A stretch of DNA of 64,000 bases from DATGPD01 sp031423015. Lineage in GTDB: Bacteria; Planctomycetota; UBA1135; UBA2386. Every line of letters starts with the position of its first letter. Position 1 is the stretch's first letter. The translations under genes were made by a program, and so were the position numbers. Of the stretch, positions 63,382-64,000 are shown piece after piece. Location of the stretch: NCBI GenBank assembly GCA_031423015.1, contig JANPER010000039.1, positions 1-64,000 on the forward strand, given 5' to 3'. The notes beneath the pieces were generated by a model. It had not been told where the DNA came from. It saw only the letters and a program-made list of their open reading frames with translations, and searched no databases.

Positions 63382-64000
63382 GTGACCGACACGCAGCCGC
63401 GCACCGGGCAGTCCGAAGGCATCGTGCCGGGCAGTCGGTTCGGTGAGTACCGCATCGTGCGTGAACTCGGGCGCGGCGGCATGGGCATCGTCTACCTGGC
63501 TGAGCAAGAACACCTCGGCCGTCGCGTCGCGCTCAAGCTGCTGGCGGCGCGGCATGCGGCCAGCGAAAAGGCACTCGAACGCTTCGAGCGCGAGGTACGC
63601 GCGGTGGCGCGCCTCAGCGATCCCAACATCGTCGCGATCTACGACGTCGGGCGCGTCGAGGGGCAGCCGTTCTTCACCATGGAGTATGTCGAAGGACGCA
63701 CGCTGCACGACCTGCTGCACGATCTGCGGCAGGGGCGGCGCGCCCCGGAGAGTCTGCGCGGCAGCGATCTTGTCGACACCGCGCTCGGCGTCACGTGGCC
63801 GGAGTCGCTGCGGCAGAACTGGATCGACGCGACCTGCTACGTGGTGTCGCACATGGCGGATGCGCTGTCGCATGTGCATGCGCAGGGCATCGTGCATCGC
63901 GACGTGAAGCCCAAGAACATCCTGCTGTCGCGCGACGGCCGCGTGCTGCTGTTCGACTTCGGCGTAGCGCGCGTCGACACCGAGGCCGCGATGACGGTGT
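63382..64000 (+). CDS. Ser/Thr protein kinase, N-terminal part
   Basis: About 206 residues of a Hanks-type kinase that continues beyond the window. The glycine loop is LGRGGMGIVYLAEQEHLGRR and the lysine is in VALKLLAARHA. The catalytic loop is GIVHRDVKPKNILLSRDG and DFG is in VLLFDFGVARVD. Starts at GTG 63382 or GTG 63376 are both possible. An insert of about 35 residues (LRQGRRAPESLRGSDLVDTA) precedes the catalytic loop. Planctomycetes often carry many such kinases fused to C-terminal sensor or repeat domains; that part is not visible here. Confidence 0.93.
   Translation, partial: MTDTQPRTGQSEGIVPGSRFGEYRIVRELGRGGMGIVYLAEQEHLGRRVALKLLAARHAASEKALERFEREVRAVARLSDPNIVAIYDVGRVEGQPFFTMEYVEGRTLHDLLHDLRQGRRAPESLRGSDLVDTALGVTWPESLRQNWIDATCYVVSHMADALSHVHAQGIVHRDVKPKNILLSRDGRVLLFDFGVARVDTEAAMTV

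Overview
The window is GC-rich and gene-dense and most resembles a Planctomycetota chromosome, probably a metagenome-assembled one. The evidence is family-level: a secreted PKD protein ending in the 'GTGC...LGAPxC...PNxxxL' C-terminal domain common in planctomycetes, an ECF sigma factor fused to a membrane anchor and carboxypeptidase-regulatory-like domains, a signal-peptide sulfatase, paired ExbD proteins, a 'GRGGMGIVYLAE' Ser/Thr kinase and heavy use of GTG/TTG starts. No rRNA, tRNA, CRISPR array or transposase was recognised.

Layout. 1-3.6 kb (minus): start of kup, an actP-type solute:cation symporter with a frameshift plus its DUF485 partner, a Phd/PIN toxin-antitoxin pair and a DedA protein. 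3.7-14.7 kb (minus): complex I operon 1, nuoABCDHIJKLMN, with every junction overlapping and no NADH module (no E, F or G). 14.8-20.6 kb: a two-TM unknown protein, an exbB-exbD-exbD operon, dapD and a secreted unknown protein. 20.8-32.8 kb (minus): complex I operon 2, nuoABCD-(EF fused)-GHIJKLN, which has the NADH module but no nuoM. In this second complex NuoL lacks the TM5 glutamate and NuoN has Glu in place of the TM7 lysine, both normally essential for proton pumping.

33-48 kb is a patchwork of broken genes: PIN, H+-PPase, AlbA_2, SBBP-repeat, HEPN, a duplicated MMPL fragment, an AcrB tail and a decayed ECF-fusion gene. Embedded in it are an intact sigma-TM-regulatory fusion gene, an intact MNT nucleotidyltransferase, and an intact AAA ATPase + TOPRIM/DUF4276-like pair that is a candidate defence module. 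47.5-64 kb returns to ordinary genes: MMPL transporter, dicarboxylate symporter, nadC with a coupled RsbW-like kinase and vanZ, purB, sulfatase, triple FKBP, a membrane-anchored protein with two carbonic-anhydrase-like domains missing zinc ligands, fusA, a striking 214-bp inverted-repeat element, a deleted MFS gene, a cupin, a QueD-like protein without the catalytic Cys, and the start of a Ser/Thr kinase.

How they fit together: operon 1 encodes a complete set of pump subunits that must take electrons from something other than NuoEFG (ferredoxin or borrowed EFG are possibilities). Operon 2 encodes NADH input but a reduced, substituted pump. Whether they are two enzymes or exchange modules is the main question the window raises. 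Several single-base frameshifts (actP, PIN, HEPN, PKD protein) could be real decay or assembly error; the large deletions and fused fragments between 33 and 45 kb cannot be explained as base-calling errors.
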